From: Paenarthrobacter sp.
GTDB taxonomy: Bacteria > Actinomycetota > Actinomycetes > Actinomycetales > Micrococcaceae
DNA length: 64,000 bases
Assembly: GCA_031179305.1 (NCBI GenBank)
Contig: JAPSHX010000005.1
Coordinates: 6,502 to 70,501 of the forward strand
Reading direction: 5' to 3'
Position 1 is the stretch's first letter; each line of letters opens with the position of its first letter. The notes beneath the pieces were generated by a model. It was not told where the DNA came from and did no database searches. It was given only the letters and a program-made list of their open reading frames with translations. The translations under genes were made by a program, and so were the position numbers. Shown piece after piece: positions 50,837-59,963 of the stretch.

Positions 50837-51178
50837 TTACCGGGCTCCGGAGAGCATTCCTTGCGGGAAGTCGTCCGTGAGGTCCAGGTCGCGACCGTAG
50901 CGCTGGGAGAATTCCTGCGGAACGGTGTCCGGAACTGCAACACCTTCTGCGACGGCCACGCGGTCGCTGACTTCGCGAAGCATGTGGGACAACGGAACAT
51001 CCAGGGCTGTGCAGATAGAGGACAGGAGCTCGGACGAAGCCTCCTTCTGGCCGCGTTCAACTTCACTCAAGTAGCCAAGTGAGACGCGGGCGCTGTGCGA
51101 AACCTCGCGGAGGGTACGGCCCTGACGCTGGCGGACATCGCGCAGTACATCACCGATCTCGTGGCGTAGTACAACCAT
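50837..51178 (-). CDS. clgR: XRE-type regulator ClgR
   Basis: The 113-residue protein has a helix-turn-helix domain ([27 protein letters not shown]...) very similar to ClgR of mycobacteria and corynebacteria, an activator of clpP/clpC protease genes under protein stress. ATG 51178 has AAGGAG upstream. Gene order clgR-cinA-pgsA-ftsK supports the call. ClgR levels are controlled by Clp degradation in relatives; no degradation-tag sequence can be proven here. Confidence 0.85.
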   Translation of the reverse strand: MVVLRHEIGDVLRDVRQRQGRTLREVSHSARVSLGYLSEVERGQKEASSELLSSICTALDVPLSHMLREVSDRVAVAEGVAVPDTVPQEFSQRYGRDLDLTDDFPQGMLSGAR

Positions 51179-51408
51179 TTTGCGCTCCTTCTGTTCGCTC
51201 TGTGCCTGATCAGCCAAGCCCACATCCTTCCAGCGGACAACGCCGTTCACGGATACGGGCTGCTTTACCATCTGTATCGCCTTGCTCCCTCATTCATCCG
51301 GTTCGCTGGCTGGCGGACCGGGTTGGTTTTTACATCCTAGGCGCCCCGGCTCTTCCGAAGCGACACAATGACACAACTATTGGCAATCAGTTTTTGTTCC
51401 CGACTACT

Positions 51409-51921
51409 TTACGAACGGTAACCAACGTCACTCAGTGCAGCAAGCAGACGCGCCAAGGCGGCCTCGCAAGCCTGCTCCCTTATGGACTGTCTGTCCCCCA
51501 AAAAACTGTACTCAAACGCTTCGGTTCCGGATTTACCGGCAATTCCGATGAACACGGTTCCTACTGCTTTGCCGTCGTGCGGCTCTGGTCCGGCCACACC
51601 CGTGGTGGAAATTCCAAGATCGGCGCCGCAGATGCGCCGGGCCCCGTCGGCCATGGCTTCGGCTACCTGACCGTCAACGGATCCGACATCGGCAAGCAGC
51701 TTCTGCGGCACCCCCAGAACACCGGCCTTCACTGCGTTCTGGTAAGCAACCACGCCACCTTGCAGCATCCCGGACGCTCCCGGCGTGTTGGCCAGCGTTG
51801 CGGCAACCATTCCCGCGGTTAGCGACTCAGCCGTAGCCACTGTGAGTTTGCTCCCAAGAGCAATAGCGACTGCCGCCGTCGACGTTTGCGCGGCGGCTGA
51901 TGCGCCCTCATTGTGCGTCAT
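51409..51921 (-). CDS. CinA family protein (C-terminal domain, nicotinamide-nucleotide amidohydrolase type)
   Basis: A stand-alone CinA C-terminal domain, 170 residues, with TVATAESLTAGMVAATL (the catalytic serine region), VVAYQNAVKAGVLGV and TGVAGPE. In full-length homologues this domain deamidates nicotinamide mononucleotide. The COG1058 half is absent, as in many actinobacteria. ATG 51921 overlaps the pgsA stop (ATGA). The 230 bp between it and clgR holds the clgR promoter and no further gene. Confidence 0.9.
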   Translation of the reverse strand: MTHNEGASAAAQTSTAAVAIALGSKLTVATAESLTAGMVAATLANTPGASGMLQGGVVAYQNAVKAGVLGVPQKLLADVGSVDGQVAEAMADGARRICGADLGISTTGVAGPEPHDGKAVGTVFIGIAGKSGTEAFEYSFLGDRQSIREQACEAALARLLAALSDVGYRS

Positions 51922-52520
51922 GCACGCCGCCCGGCCGCGCGAAGCTTCAAAGCTTGGACAACATACTCGACGCCGGTCCACAAGGTGATGGCCAGCGCCA
52001 CCATCATGACCCAGAAGGCGACGTCCCCGAGCCACGGAGCGATCGCCTTCAGCGGCAGGATGTAAAGGAATATGGCCACGGTCTGGACTACCGTTTTCAG
52101 CTTGCCACCACGGGAAGCCGGCATGACGCCGTACTTGATAACTACGAACCGAAGAGCGGTAATTCCCCATTCGCGTACCAGGATAAGGATGGTTACCCAC
52201 CAGGGCAGCTCACCCAGGATGGAGAGGAGTACCAGCGCGGAACCGATCAGCAGCTTGTCGGCAATGGGATCGGCAATCTTGCCGAAATTGGTGATCAGGC
52301 CACGCGCCCGGGCGATGTCGCCGTCGAGCTTGTCCGTATAGATTGCGATTGCGAAGGCCACAACAGCCGCCCAACGCCAAATCCCGTACTCGCCGTCGTC
52401 CGCCACCAGGAACCATACGAAGAAGGGAACCAGGACGATCCGGAGCATCGTGAGGATATTGGGTAGGTTCCAGACGTCGGAGCTGCTGGAAGTTGCGTTA
52501 TCACCCTCGGCTGTAGTCAC
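51918..52520 (-). CDS. pgsA: CDP-diacylglycerol-glycerol-3-phosphate 3-phosphatidyltransferase
   Basis: Integral-membrane enzyme of phosphatidylglycerol synthesis. The 200-residue protein has several hydrophobic helices and the complete CDP-alcohol phosphotransferase motif DG(x2)AR(x8)G(x3)D(x3)D in DGDIARARGLITNFGK then IADPIAD. GTG start. Lies downstream of ftsK and upstream of cinA in one unit. Confidence 0.94.
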   Translation of the reverse strand: MTTAEGDNATSSSSDVWNLPNILTMLRIVLVPFFVWFLVADDGEYGIWRWAAVVAFAIAIYTDKLDGDIARARGLITNFGKIADPIADKLLIGSALVLLSILGELPWWVTILILVREWGITALRFVVIKYGVMPASRGGKLKTVVQTVAIFLYILPLKAIAPWLGDVAFWVMMVALAITLWTGVEYVVQALKLRAAGRRA

Positions 52521-52543
52521 CCCACAAGGCTACCTTCTTTGGG

Positions 52544-55432
52544 CTAACGCCCCGTCAGTGACCAAGCGTCCTCGCCACCCTCTTCGTCGTCATTCGGCCC
52601 ATCAGCGCCGTCGTAATATTCGATGGCCTGCGTCCGGTTGTCCAGGTCCGCCTGGACAAGGTCTTCGGCATAGCCTCCGACGGCGATGTTCGAGTTCGCA
52701 TTATCGCTCAGGGCCGCAGTGTGTGCGTCGGGCGCTGCGGGTGACTCCTGGCCCTTCATCGCGGCAAGCACCGCGGCGAGGTCATCGGGTTTGACCAGGA
52801 CATCGCGCGCCTTGGAGCCCTCCGAGGGACCGACAACGCCGCGGGACTCCAGGAGGTCCATGAGGCGCCCGGCCTTGGCAAAGCCCACACGGAGCTTGCG
52901 TTGCAGCATGGACGTTGAGCCGAACTGCGTGGTCACCACAAGCTCTGTTGCCTGAAGCAGGACCTCGAGGTCGTCTCCGATGTCGTCGTCGATCTGCTTC
53001 TTGGGCGCCTCGGCAGCGACATCGTCACGGTAGACGGCCTGCAACTGTCCCTTGACGTGCTCCACAACCTTATGGATCTCGGATTCAGTAACCCAGGCAC
53101 CCTGGACACGCATCGCCTTGGAAGCACCCATGGGAAGGAACAGCGCGTCACCTTGTCCAATGAGCTTCTCGGCGCCCGGCTGGTCCAGCACAACACGGGA
53201 GTCCGTAACGGACGATGTCGCAAACGCCATACGGGATGGAACGTTGGCTTTGATCAGGCCCGTCACGACGTCCACGGATGGGCGCTGCGTTGCAAGCACC
53301 AAGTGGATGCCGGCGGCACGTGCGAGCTGGGTGATTCGGACAATCGAATCTTCAACGTCGCGAGGGGCAACCATCATGAGGTCGGCCAGCTCGTCAACGA
53401 TCACCAGCAGGTACGGGTAGGGCTTGATAACTCGCTTGGAGTCCACAGGCGGCACAACCTTGCCCGCCCTGACCGCTTTGTTGAAATCGTCAATGTGCTT
53501 ATAGCCGTAATTTGCGAGGTCGTCGTAGCGGGCGTCCATCTCGCGAACCACCCACTGCAAGGCTTCAGCGGCTTTCTTGGGGTTGGTGATGATGGGCGTG
53601 ATGAGGTGCGGGACGCCCTCATAGGCCGTGAGTTCCACGCGTTTGGGGTCAACCATGACCATGCGTACTTCATCCGGCGTGGCGCGCATGAGGATGGAGG
53701 TGATCATGGAGTTCACGAAGCTCGACTTACCGGCACCGGTGGCACCGGCGACGAGCAAGTGGGGCATCTTGGCGAGGTTGGCCACCACGTAGCCACCCTC
53801 GACGTCCTTGCCGACGCCCATGACCATCGGGTGGTCGGTCCGTCGTGCGTTCTGGCTCCTCAGTACATCGCCCAGTGACACGGTTTCACGGTCCGTGTTG
53901 GGAATTTCGATGCCGATGGCGGACTTGCCGGGAATCGGGCTCAGGATGCGCACATCGCTGGACGCCACGGCGTAAGAGATGTTCTTGGACAACGCGGTGA
54001 CGCGTTCCACCTTGGTACCCGGAGACAGTTCGATCTCATAGCGCGTCACAGTGGGACCGCGGCTGAAGCCGGTCACCGCGGCTTCTACGTTGAACTGCGT
54101 CAGGGTATCGGTCAGTGCAGCGACGACGGCGTCATTGGCTTCCGTGCGCTCCTTCGGAATGGAGCCGGGCGTCAGGTAGTCCGATGCCGGAAGGGTGTAG
54201 GTAACATCGCCTGCAAGGGACAATTGCTCCGTGCGCTGCGGAATGGGTGTCTGCGGGAGCGGCGCCCCTGCAGGCTTCGCGGGAACCTGGGCTGCGGGAG
54301 CCGCGGGGGCGGTCATCTCCGGAGTAAGAATCGGAATGGCTTCGGTGGGGTTTTCGATCCCGGGGGTGGCACCCAGGCCTTGGGCGGCCTTGATCTTCCC
54401 GACGGCGATCTCTGCCTGCGTTGGACGACGTACACCCGGCGGAACGCGCGGTGCGGACGCACCTGGAGTTTCGTCGTCGTCGACTATGGCGTGCTCGAAA
54501 GCCTCGTCCCCGACGTAACCCTCCAAGCTCGTATCTGTTTCCTCGTCCTTGCCGAAGAAGCGCATACGTTTCTTCTTCTTTGGCTTGGCGGCGGCGTCGT
54601 TCTCGTAGAGGTAGCTGCGGTCGTGGGCGTCCTTGCCGGACTCGTCCATAAGGTCAACACCCATGAGGTGTTCGTACGCACCCCTGATCCGGGACGGAAT
54701 GGCACCAAACGGCGTGGCCGTGACAATCAACACGGACACAAAAGCCAACAGTCCGTAAAGGACAACGGGGACAGCCACGTGGATTGCAGCCAACGGCGCA
54801 GCTGCGAGGAAGCCCAGCATTCCGCCAGCCTTGCGCAGTCCGTCGAAGCCGTCCGCCACTGTGGGGAGGCCGCCAATGACATGGGCCAGGCCCGAACCGG
54901 CAAGGGTCATGATCATGAAGCCAATGCCCACACGGTTGTTCCCACGACCGTCCTGCGGCTTTCGGAAAAGCCGGAAAGCACAGACGAACAGCATGAAGGG
55001 CAGGACCAGGGACATCCACCCGAACGTGCCGTTGACCACGCTGTAGACCATGTCCGGGAGCCAGCCCGTCAGACCCCACCAGGCGAAGGTGGCGATCGCG
55101 ATACCCAAGATCAAATTGAACAGCGCTGCGCCATCCCGGCGGTCATCGGGGTCGAGATCGCTGACGTCATAACCGATGCGCCGCACCCCGGCACCTACTA
55201 CATGACCGATCCCCTGCCAGAAACCTGAGAGCATTCGCAACGGCAGCGGAGCTTGAGGCTCGACGGCGGCCGCTTGCTTGGTACGGGCAGTACTGCCACG
55301 CCCGCTTTTGCTCGCGGCAGCGCTGCTTTTCGAAGCAGCTCCGCTGGTTTTGGATGCGGCTGTGCTCCGGCCTGTGCCGCCGGATTTACTGCTGGAGCTG
55401 CCTCGTGGCGTGGAGGTAGTACGGGTCGCCAT
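52544..55432 (-). CDS. ftsK: DNA translocase FtsK
   Basis: Pumps DNA at the closing septum and assists chromosome dimer resolution. The 962-residue protein begins with a Ser/Thr/Lys-rich tail, then four membrane helices (about 75-270). An acidic linker follows, then the motor domain with Walker A GATGAGKSSFVNSM, Walker B PYLLVIVDELADLM and the C-terminal gamma winged-helix (SMLQRKLRVGFAKAGRLMDLLE) that reads KOPS sites. The ATG at 55432 is chosen because the upstream frame runs through the large inverted repeat behind rnj. C-terminal residues after gamma are an acidic 75-residue extension. Confidence 0.94.
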   Translation of the reverse strand: MATRTTSTPRGSSSSKSGGTGRSTAASKTSGAASKSSAAASKSGRGSTARTKQAAAVEPQAPLPLRMLSGFWQGIGHVVGAGVRRIGYDVSDLDPDDRRDGAALFNLILGIAIATFAWWGLTGWLPDMVYSVVNGTFGWMSLVLPFMLFVCAFRLFRKPQDGRGNNRVGIGFMIMTLAGSGLAHVIGGLPTVADGFDGLRKAGGMLGFLAAAPLAAIHVAVPVVLYGLLAFVSVLIVTATPFGAIPSRIRGAYEHLMGVDLMDESGKDAHDRSYLYENDAAAKPKKKKRMRFFGKDEETDTSLEGYVGDEAFEHAIVDDDETPGASAPRVPPGVRRPTQAEIAVGKIKAAQGLGATPGIENPTEAIPILTPEMTAPAAPAAQVPAKPAGAPLPQTPIPQRTEQLSLAGDVTYTLPASDYLTPGSIPKERTEANDAVVAALTDTLTQFNVEAAVTGFSRGPTVTRYEIELSPGTKVERVTALSKNISYAVASSDVRILSPIPGKSAIGIEIPNTDRETVSLGDVLRSQNARRTDHPMVMGVGKDVEGGYVVANLAKMPHLLVAGATGAGKSSFVNSMITSILMRATPDEVRMVMVDPKRVELTAYEGVPHLITPIITNPKKAAEALQWVVREMDARYDDLANYGYKHIDDFNKAVRAGKVVPPVDSKRVIKPYPYLLVIVDELADLMMVAPRDVEDSIVRITQLARAAGIHLVLATQRPSVDVVTGLIKANVPSRMAFATSSVTDSRVVLDQPGAEKLIGQGDALFLPMGASKAMRVQGAWVTESEIHKVVEHVKGQLQAVYRDDVAAEAPKKQIDDDIGDDLEVLLQATELVVTTQFGSTSMLQRKLRVGFAKAGRLMDLLESRGVVGPSEGSKARDVLVKPDDLAAVLAAMKGQESPAAPDAHTAALSDNANSNIAVGGYAEDLVQADLDNRTQAIEYYDGADGPNDDEEGGEDAWSLTGR

Positions 55433-55446
55433 AAGTGCCACGCTAC

Positions 55447-55488
55447 CCCAAGGGGGCCTGAAATCCGCGGATTTCAGGCCCCCTTGGG
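55447..55488. terminator. 42-bp perfect inverted repeat between rnj and ftsK
   Basis: Arms of 21 bp (55447-55467 and 55468-55488) are exactly complementary with no central spacer. It lies 20 bp beyond the rnj stop and 15 bp before the ftsK ATG on the minus strand. As RNA it forms a very strong hairpin suited to termination of rnj, but no U-tract follows, and it falls in the ftsK ribosome-entry region. Confidence 0.85.
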
Positions 55489-55507
55489 CATGCATGTTGC
55501 CGGTTGG

Positions 55508-57199
55508 CTACGCTTCCAGGACTACCGGGATAATCATGGGACGGCGGCGAAGCTTGCGGTTGACCCACGTGCCGATGATCCTGCGAACCACCTGCTGCAA
55601 CTGGTGGTTGGTGTGGTCCGTGTGGTTAAGCACAGCTTCTTCGAGCGCGGCGTTGATCTTGGGAATGATCTCATCAAAGACGGAGTCATCCTCGGCCACG
55701 CCACGGGCGTGGATCTCCGGGCCGGACACGATCTTGCCGGTGGTGCGGCTGATGACCGTGATAACGGAAATGAAGCCCTCATCCCCCAGGACGCGACGAT
55801 CCTTGAGGTCGGCATCCGTAATTTCGCCCACGCTGGAACCATCTACATAGACGAAACCGACTTCCACCTGGCCGACCACATGCGCCTTGTGGTCCTTGAG
55901 GTCGATAACTGTGCCGTTGTCGCTCAGGATGATGCCCTCGGAGGGAACGCCCGATTCGAGCGCGATGTTGCCATTGGCAATCAGGTGGCGGGTTTCGCCG
56001 TGAACGGGCATCGCGTTGAGGGGCTCGAGGATGTTGTAGCAATAGAGCAGCTCACCGGCGGCTGCGTGCCCGGACACGTGGACCTTTGCTGTGCCTTTGT
56101 GAATCACATCGGCACCGAGCTTGAGGAGGCCGTTGATGATACGGAAAACGGCGTTCTCGTTGCCCGGGATGAGGCTGGAGGCAAGGATCACGGTATCGCC
56201 CTTGCCCACGATCACACGGTGGTCGCCGTTGGCCATACGGGAGAGCGCGGCCATCGGCTCACCCTGAGAGCCGGTAGACATGAGGACTACGCGGTCATCC
56301 GGCATGTTGTCGATGTTCTTGATGTCCACCAGGATGCCCTCCGGGACATCGAGGTAACCGAGCTTGGCTGCGATGGCCATGTTGCGGACCATGGATCGGC
56401 CCACGAAGGCCACCTTGCGGCCATGCTTGGCTGCGGCATCCAGGACTTGCTGGACACGGTGCACGTGGGACGAGAAGGACGCTACGATGATGCGCTTCCT
56501 GGCCTGTCCGAACAAGCGGTCCAGGGTGGGGCCGATTTCCTTCTCGGCAGTGGTAAAGCCCGGCACGTCCGCGTTGGTGGAGTCTGCCATGAACAGGTCC
56601 ACGCCTTCTTCGCCCAAGCGGGCAAAGTGCCGGAGGTCCGTGATACGACCATCCAGCGGCAACTGATCCATCTTGAAGTCGCCCGTATGGAGGACGTTTC
56701 CACCCTCTGTGCGGATGAAAACTGCCAACGCATCCGGAATGGAGTGGTTTACTGCCACGAACTCGCACTCGAATGGGCCGAACTGCTCCACCTGCCCTTC
56801 CGTAACGGTCAGCGTGTACGGCTTGATCCGGTGTTCCTGAAGCTTGGCTTCCACCAGGGCAAGGGTCAGCTGGGATCCGATGAGAGGGATGTCGGCCTTG
56901 AGACGCAGGAGGTAGGGAACAGCACCAATGTGGTCCTCGTGGCCGTGGGTCAGCACGACGCCTACGATGTCCTGCAGGCGGTCCTCAATGTAGGAGAAAT
57001 CAGGCAGGATCAAGTCGACGCCGGGCTGGGTCTCCTCGGGGAAGAGCACGCCACAGTCAACCACCAGCAGTTTGCCGTCGATTTCGAAGACGGCCATGTT
57101 TCGGCCAATCTCTCCCAGTCCACCGAGCGGGACAATCCGCAGCGTGCCTTTCGGCAGTTTCGGCGGAGTAACCAGTCCGGGAAGGGCGGTTTGGGTCAT
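55508..57199 (-). CDS. rnj: Ribonuclease J
   Basis: Metallo-beta-lactamase/beta-CASP exo- and endoribonuclease acting in rRNA and mRNA processing. The 563-residue protein has the metal motif LTHGHEDHIGAVPYLL near residue 82, ADSTNA in the beta-CASP region and GHAAAGELLYC near residue 370. Position six bases after the dapA stop, the usual dapA-rnj pair of actinobacteria, implies a shared transcript. Confidence 0.95.
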   Translation of the reverse strand: MTQTALPGLVTPPKLPKGTLRIVPLGGLGEIGRNMAVFEIDGKLLVVDCGVLFPEETQPGVDLILPDFSYIEDRLQDIVGVVLTHGHEDHIGAVPYLLRLKADIPLIGSQLTLALVEAKLQEHRIKPYTLTVTEGQVEQFGPFECEFVAVNHSIPDALAVFIRTEGGNVLHTGDFKMDQLPLDGRITDLRHFARLGEEGVDLFMADSTNADVPGFTTAEKEIGPTLDRLFGQARKRIIVASFSSHVHRVQQVLDAAAKHGRKVAFVGRSMVRNMAIAAKLGYLDVPEGILVDIKNIDNMPDDRVVLMSTGSQGEPMAALSRMANGDHRVIVGKGDTVILASSLIPGNENAVFRIINGLLKLGADVIHKGTAKVHVSGHAAAGELLYCYNILEPLNAMPVHGETRHLIANGNIALESGVPSEGIILSDNGTVIDLKDHKAHVVGQVEVGFVYVDGSSVGEITDADLKDRRVLGDEGFISVITVISRTTGKIVSGPEIHARGVAEDDSVFDEIIPKINAALEEAVLNHTDHTNHQLQQVVRRIIGTWVNRKLRRRPMIIPVVLEA

Positions 57200-57205
57200 G
57201 TTTTG

Positions 57206-58138
57206 CTACTTTCCGGCGGAACCGTCCTGGACGTCGAAGTCCATTCCGGCTTCCGCCAAATCCCCGCGGATGATTTCGATCTCGGCCGCGTCCGGCTCCA
57301 CGAGGGGCAAACGGACAACCGAGTTGGGCAGGACTCCCTGCCACTTGAGAATCTGCTTGGCGGCTACAGCGCCTTGGACCCGCGTCATGGTTGCACGGAT
57401 GACGGGTTCCAGTTCAAAGTTGATGGCCCTTGCCTTGGCGAGGTCGCTGGCGTTAACGGCGTCGATCAGCTCACGGAAGCGGCGTGTAGCGACGTGGGTG
57501 GTGACTCCCACCAGGCCGACAGCGCCCAGCGCCATCCACTGCAGCGTCAATCCGTCATCACCGGAGTAGAAGAGCAGGTCCGTCTCAGCCATGACGCGCG
57601 TGGCGGCAGCGAAGTCCGCTTTGGCGTCTTTGACGGCCACGATGTTCTGGTGCTTCGCGAGCGCAATCATGGTTTCGGGAGCGATTGCAATGGAGGAACG
57701 GCCCGGAATGTCGTAGAGCATGACGGGCAGGTCCGTGGCCGAGGCAATCGTCTCGAAGTGGGCGCGAACGCCTGCCTGACTGGGCTTGTTGTAGTAAGGG
57801 GTGACAATCAGGAGACCATCGACGCCGAGTTCGGCTGCACGCTGCGAGAGGTGCACGGAGTGGGCGGTGTCGTTGGTGCCGGTCCCGGCAATGATGGCGG
57901 CCTTGCCGCCAACGGCCTCTTTTACGGCCCGGAACATGCCAAGGTTCTCATCGTCCGTGAGGGTTGAGGTCTCTCCAGTGGTACCGGTGACCACGAGTCC
58001 ATCGCAACCATCCTGAACGAGCTTTTCCGCCAGCGCTGCGGCCTGGTCATAGTCCACCTTGCCGTCCTCAGTGAACGGGGTGACCATGGCGGTCAGCAGG
58101 GTACCAAGGGCGGGAACGTGGGCGCGCAAGTCAGACAT
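57206..58138 (-). CDS. dapA: 4-hydroxy-tetrahydrodipicolinate synthase
   Basis: Condenses pyruvate and aspartate semialdehyde, entry to the lysine/diaminopimelate branch. The 310-residue barrel shows TGTTGETSTL, the tyrosine in VTPYYNKPSQAG and the Schiff-base lysine in NIVAVKDAKAD. ATG 58138 matches the family start; the open upstream frame is not conserved-looking. dapB lies 2.3 kb upstream and dapF about 12 kb downstream, in the direction of transcription, on the same strand. Confidence 0.95.
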   Translation of the reverse strand: MSDLRAHVPALGTLLTAMVTPFTEDGKVDYDQAAALAEKLVQDGCDGLVVTGTTGETSTLTDDENLGMFRAVKEAVGGKAAIIAGTGTNDTAHSVHLSQRAAELGVDGLLIVTPYYNKPSQAGVRAHFETIASATDLPVMLYDIPGRSSIAIAPETMIALAKHQNIVAVKDAKADFAAATRVMAETDLLFYSGDDGLTLQWMALGAVGLVGVTTHVATRRFRELIDAVNASDLAKARAINFELEPVIRATMTRVQGAVAAKQILKWQGVLPNSVVRLPLVEPDAAEIEIIRGDLAEAGMDFDVQDGSAGK

Positions 58139-58298
58139 ACGAAAAACGTTACCCTGTGACCGGCTGGTTGGAAGAATGGGTCCCGCCTGATGGTCCTCAT
58201 TCACCATGGCAGGCTTCTTGCCGATGTTCGGCCAGCCAGCGGTTTGGGACGCTGGGCCACTTGCGGTGGATTGCTCACCCCGCCATCCTATTCGGCGA

Positions 58299-58637
58299 TT
58301 AGCACGCCGGCTTCGGAGCCCGCGCGGGCTCCTCCGCGCAGTAGTGTGCCACAGCCCGCTCCTTGAGTTGTTCCGCCCATGCCACAAGACGCTGCGAGGC
58401 GCGGACGTACTCAAAGAGTTCAAGGGGCGTCAGCGATGCCAGATCCGTCTCGGATAACCGGCGGGCCAGCTCGGCTCCCGGTATCTGCTCAGCCAGGGCA
58501 GTACCTTCGCGGCGCCATTGAGTGTCTTCCGGAGGCTCGCCGGCCACGAGTTGCCTGAACAGGAAATCGACCACACCGGGACTCATGGCCTTCATGGGCC
58601 CTTGAAGGCCTTCCGGCTGCTTGGGAACATCGTTCAT
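58299..58637 (-). CDS. Small DUF222-like protein next to an SOS box
   Basis: The 112-residue protein has no transmembrane segment. Its middle, LSETDLASLTPLELFEYVRASQRLVAWAEQLKERAVAHY, resembles the first helices of DUF222/13E12 proteins, which normally carry a C-terminal HNH nuclease domain; here nothing follows but a short Ala/Pro tail ending in cysteine. A LexA-type box ends 14 bp upstream of its ATG, and no ribosome site is visible, so the gene may be leaderless and SOS-controlled. DUF222 members occur in the mycobacterial LexA regulon. The DUF222 similarity is by eye and weak. Confidence 0.65.
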   Translation of the reverse strand: MNDVPKQPEGLQGPMKAMSPGVVDFLFRQLVAGEPPEDTQWRREGTALAEQIPGAELARRLSETDLASLTPLELFEYVRASQRLVAWAEQLKERAVAHYCAEEPARAPKPAC

Positions 58638-58650
58638 GCGGCAATGTTAT

Positions 58651-58666
58651 TCGAACATATATTCGA
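58651..58666. promoter_or_regulatory. LexA (SOS) box in divergent promoter region
   Basis: TCGAACATATATTCGA matches TCGAAC-N4-(G/A)TTCGA with a single deviation. It lies 14 bp before the small DUF222-like gene and 61 bp before the divergent DUF418 gene, so the former is the likely target. Confidence 0.82.
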
Positions 58667-58727
58667 ACACAAGGGGGTTTGTGTCACATCACAGTTGCCG
58701 CACAGCGGCTTATGAGACGATCGCTGC

Positions 58728-59963
58728 ATGACTTCGCAAGAGACGGCCCCGACGCGAAAAGCGCCCGGCGGCCGGCCGATCGCCGGGCGGCTTACCGGGA
58801 TAGATGCTGCCAGGGGCGCGGCGCTGTTGGGAATGATGGCCACGCACTTGATGCCCACCTTCGGACCCTCCCCTCAGTGGGAGCCGACGTTCGTGGGGCT
58901 GGTGTTTTCAGGACGGTCCGCGGCGCTCTTCGCCGTACTGGCCGGCATCGGGTTGGCGCTCAGTACAGGCAAGCAGGAGCCCCGCAGCGGCACGGAACTG
59001 TGGGCGGCACGAGGTGGAGTTGCCATGCGCGCCTTGGTGATCGCCGTCGTCGGACTGATGCTGGGCGGCCTGGATGTCAACGTCGCCATAATCCTGGTTC
59101 ACTACGCCGTCCTGTTCCTGTGCATCCTGCCGTTCCTTGGCCTCCGGCTCAAAGCGCTCTGCTTCTGGGCACTGGGTTGGATCCTGTTGTCCCCGTTGCT
59201 GGCGTATCTGGTACGGCCTCTGCTGCTGGACGCCAACCCTCCCCTGAAGTTGGGACACAACCCCAACTGGGAGGATGTCGGGACGCCGGGACGCCTCCTC
59301 GCCGACCTCTTCTTCACCGGCTATTACCCGGTATTCCAGTGGATCTCGTACCTGCTGCTCGGATTGGTGATTGGACGATTGGCGCTGACGACGGCGAGGG
59401 TCCAGGTTCTGCTGCTTACCTGCGGAATCGCGGTGGCCGGCTTGGCAAAAGTCGCCGGAATCCTGGCCATGGAAGCATGGGGCGGACGGACTGCATTGTC
59501 AGCCCTCCCGGTCACCAGGGGATATCCACTGGAGAGCATGCTTCAGGTAAATGTCACCGGCTTGGAACAGACAGGCTCCTGGTGGTGGCTTGCCACTGCA
59601 GCCCCGCATGCGGGGACCAGCCTTGACCTGCTGCATAGCGGTGGCGTAGCTGCGGCAGTGGTCGGTTTGTTCCTGCTGCTCGGCACCCTGGCGGAGCGGA
59701 TCAAGGTCAACTTCCTGATCCTGCTGAGCGGGCCCGGGGCCATGACCCTGAGCCTCTATGCAGCCCACGTTTGGGTAGTGTCCGGTTTCACCAACCAGCC
59801 GTTGCCCTCGGGGTGGACGGACGAGGGCATGTACTGGGCCCAAGCACTCACTGCGGTAGTCATCGGAGTCTGTTTCGCCGTTCTCCAACGCCGTGGACCA
59901 CTGGAATGGGTAGCCCACACCGCATCAAGACTGGGCAGTCACCGGCCCGCTGCAGTGGGTTGA
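58728..59963 (+). CDS. DUF418 family membrane protein
   Basis: The 411-residue protein has about ten hydrophobic segments. It begins GRLTGIDAARGAALLGMMATH, the conserved start of the DUF418/DUF1624 (heparan-alpha-glucosaminide acetyltransferase-like) group, and contains MTLSLYAAHVWVVSG near the end. Members are thought to be acyltransferases or transporters; the function here is unknown. Its end overlaps the next convergent gene by 25 bp. Control by the SOS box is possible but less likely than for the divergent gene. Confidence 0.85.
   Translation: MTSQETAPTRKAPGGRPIAGRLTGIDAARGAALLGMMATHLMPTFGPSPQWEPTFVGLVFSGRSAALFAVLAGIGLALSTGKQEPRSGTELWAARGGVAMRALVIAVVGLMLGGLDVNVAIILVHYAVLFLCILPFLGLRLKALCFWALGWILLSPLLAYLVRPLLLDANPPLKLGHNPNWEDVGTPGRLLADLFFTGYYPVFQWISYLLLGLVIGRLALTTARVQVLLLTCGIAVAGLAKVAGILAMEAWGGRTALSALPVTRGYPLESMLQVNVTGLEQTGSWWWLATAAPHAGTSLDLLHSGGVAAAVVGLFLLLGTLAERIKVNFLILLSGPGAMTLSLYAAHVWVVSGFTNQPLPSGWTDEGMYWAQALTAVVIGVCFAVLQRRGPLEWVAHTASRLGSHRPAAVG

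Noticed and set aside
55253..57967. A 904-codon plus-strand frame opposite rnj and the ends of dapA and ftsK
   Set aside because: It crosses three well-supported genes and a perfect hairpin, has no ribosome site, and its composition is that of a reverse-complement shadow.
58139..58298. Upstream extension of dapA reading towards 58423
   Set aside because: The DapA family starts at the 58138 ATG. The extension overlaps the DUF222-like gene and has no conserved-looking sequence.
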